A stretch of 51,892 nt of DNA from Pseudomonas citri (GTDB lineage Bacteria > Pseudomonadota > Gammaproteobacteria > Pseudomonadales > Pseudomonadaceae): assembly GCF_025336485.1 (NCBI RefSeq), contig NZ_JAODAB010000034.1, positions 1 to 51,892 of the forward strand, written 5' to 3'. The position numbers and the translations under genes are program-made. The stretch's first letter is position 1; each line of letters opens with the position of its first letter. Under the pieces are notes generated by a model that was not told the DNA's origin, made no database searches, and saw nothing but the letters and a program-made list of their open reading frames with translations. Of the stretch, positions 51,425 through 51,892 are shown in pieces.

Positions 51425-51698
51425 ACTGGAGCAATTCCAGCAGGACTTGCTGGACTCTGTCCGCCAAATGAAGGCGGGAAAAGCAGCCCGTGTGACAGAG
51501 GTGCCACTCTCGGCGGCCGCTGAAGCGCGAGCCAAGGTGGGCGTTTCGCAGAGTGCGTTCGCCAAGTTGATCGGTGTGAGTCTGCGGACGTTGCAGGATT
51601 GGGAGCAGGGTCGCAGAGAGCCGACAGGTGCGGCACAAACTCTGTTGCGTGTTGCTAGCCAGCATCCAGAAGTTTTGCGGGATTTGCACCCAGCCTAG
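51414..51698 (+). CDS. NadS/HigA-like Xre antitoxin
   Basis: A 94-residue antitoxin with a C-terminal HTH (ARAKVGVSQSAFAKLIGVSL; RTLQDWEQGRREPTG) and an N-terminal helical arm (MVNELEQFQQDLLDSVRQMK). This is the NadS-type partner of the truncated RelE toxin before it. GGAGG lies eight bases before the ATG at 51414. It looks intact and may act as an orphan antitoxin or repressor. Confidence 0.88.
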   Translation: MVNELEQFQQDLLDSVRQMKAGKAARVTEVPLSAAAEARAKVGVSQSAFAKLIGVSLRTLQDWEQGRREPTGAAQTLLRVASQHPEVLRDLHPA

Positions 51699-51795
51699 GG
51701 TCAATCGTCTATGAGCCGTTCCGATCAGAGGCTGGCGACGCGTTTGCCGATGATCGGAAGTGTGGACGAAATGTGGACACCCCAGAAACAACAAA
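51699..51795. other. Window-edge region after the antitoxin
   Basis: A short frame starting at an ATG (51711) stays open toward the window edge (MSRSDQRLATRLPMIG). The text GTGTGGACGAAATGTGGACA resembles sequence found next to phage integrase genes, but no integrase or attachment site is visible. Confidence 0.25.
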
Positions 51796-51826
51796 GCCCC
51801 CGCATTTCTGCGAGGGCGGCGTTTTT
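51796..51826 (+). terminator. Putative Rho-independent terminator
   Basis: The arms GCCCCCGC (51796-51803) and GCGAGGGC (51810-51817), 7 of 8 paired, are followed by GGCGTTTTT. It lies 98 bases after the antitoxin stop. Confidence 0.65.
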
Positions 51827-51892
51827 CAAGGTAGTTGTCGCGTCAGCCATCAAACTATGCAGCTTGTTCGAGGTGCTGTTGCTCTTGATCAG

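Noticed and set aside
51699..51892. Integrase end or attachment site at the window edge
   Set aside because: The sequence style is suggestive, but no integrase domain, tRNA or direct repeat can be identified in the visible bases.

Overview
The window looks like chromosomal DNA of a fluorescent Pseudomonas (P. fluorescens species complex). The reasons are high GC, a REP palindrome family built on the GTGGCGAGGGAGC core in several intergenic gaps, and typical Pseudomonas neighbourhoods (yrfG/nudE/cysQ, dctBD, rfbBACD, aguA, azlCD). The species cannot be named from what is visible. I see no rRNA, tRNA, CRISPR array or complete insertion sequence.

Layout. 0-3.6 kb holds conflict genes: a HipA-like kinase with a HipB-like antitoxin, then a compact S-type pyocin/colicin E3-type rRNase with a short putative immunity gene. 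3.6-6.2 kb has a small hypothetical, a subtilase lipoprotein and a glycine-zipper protein. 6.2-16.9 kb is mostly housekeeping: a YdeP-type molybdopterin oxidoreductase with FdhD and a LysR regulator, a BON-LysM protein, yrfG, nudE-cysQ, a hotdog thioesterase, and the DctB/DctD two-component system. 17.2-20.6 kb is the dTDP-L-rhamnose operon rfbBACD. 20.7-25.1 kb has a kinase/aminotransferase fusion and agmatine deiminase. 25.3-34.0 kb mixes small hypotheticals, a DsbA-like protein, AzlCD, two LysR regulators, an Xre/RES toxin-antitoxin pair, a stand-alone ATPase, a DUF2917 protein and an EamA exporter.

The most interesting region is 34.0-47.3 kb. A LuxR-type regulator that keeps the acyl-homoserine-lactone pocket residues, with no luxI in the window, lies tail to tail with a ten-gene minus-strand operon. 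In transcription order the operon encodes an acyl carrier protein, a GNAT protein, an SDR reductase, an AMP-dependent ligase, a left-handed beta-helix acyltransferase, a flavin-dependent halogenase-like enzyme, a small serine hydrolase, an FeeM/autoinducer-synthase-like N-acyltransferase with extra N-terminal domains, a four-helix membrane protein and a phosphopantetheinyl transferase. Divergent from it are a CPA2 cation/proton antiporter and a penicillin-acylase-family amidase. The shared promoter gap holds a 36-bp dyad whose 20-bp core fits the lux-box pattern CT-N12-AG. I recognise no published pathway with this content. The parts suggest an ACP-bound, possibly halogenated acyl product that is N-acylated in the cytoplasm and may be cut by the periplasmic acylase, under acyl-signal control.

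47.5-51.9 kb carries an AhpD-like protein, an Abi-family gene remnant, a MarR-GNAT regulator with a striking double palindrome upstream, a DUF3077 protein, a phage-like structured element, a BRCT protein, and a RelE-type toxin gene that has lost its 5' end but keeps its antitoxin. This end looks like an accessory or recombined segment.
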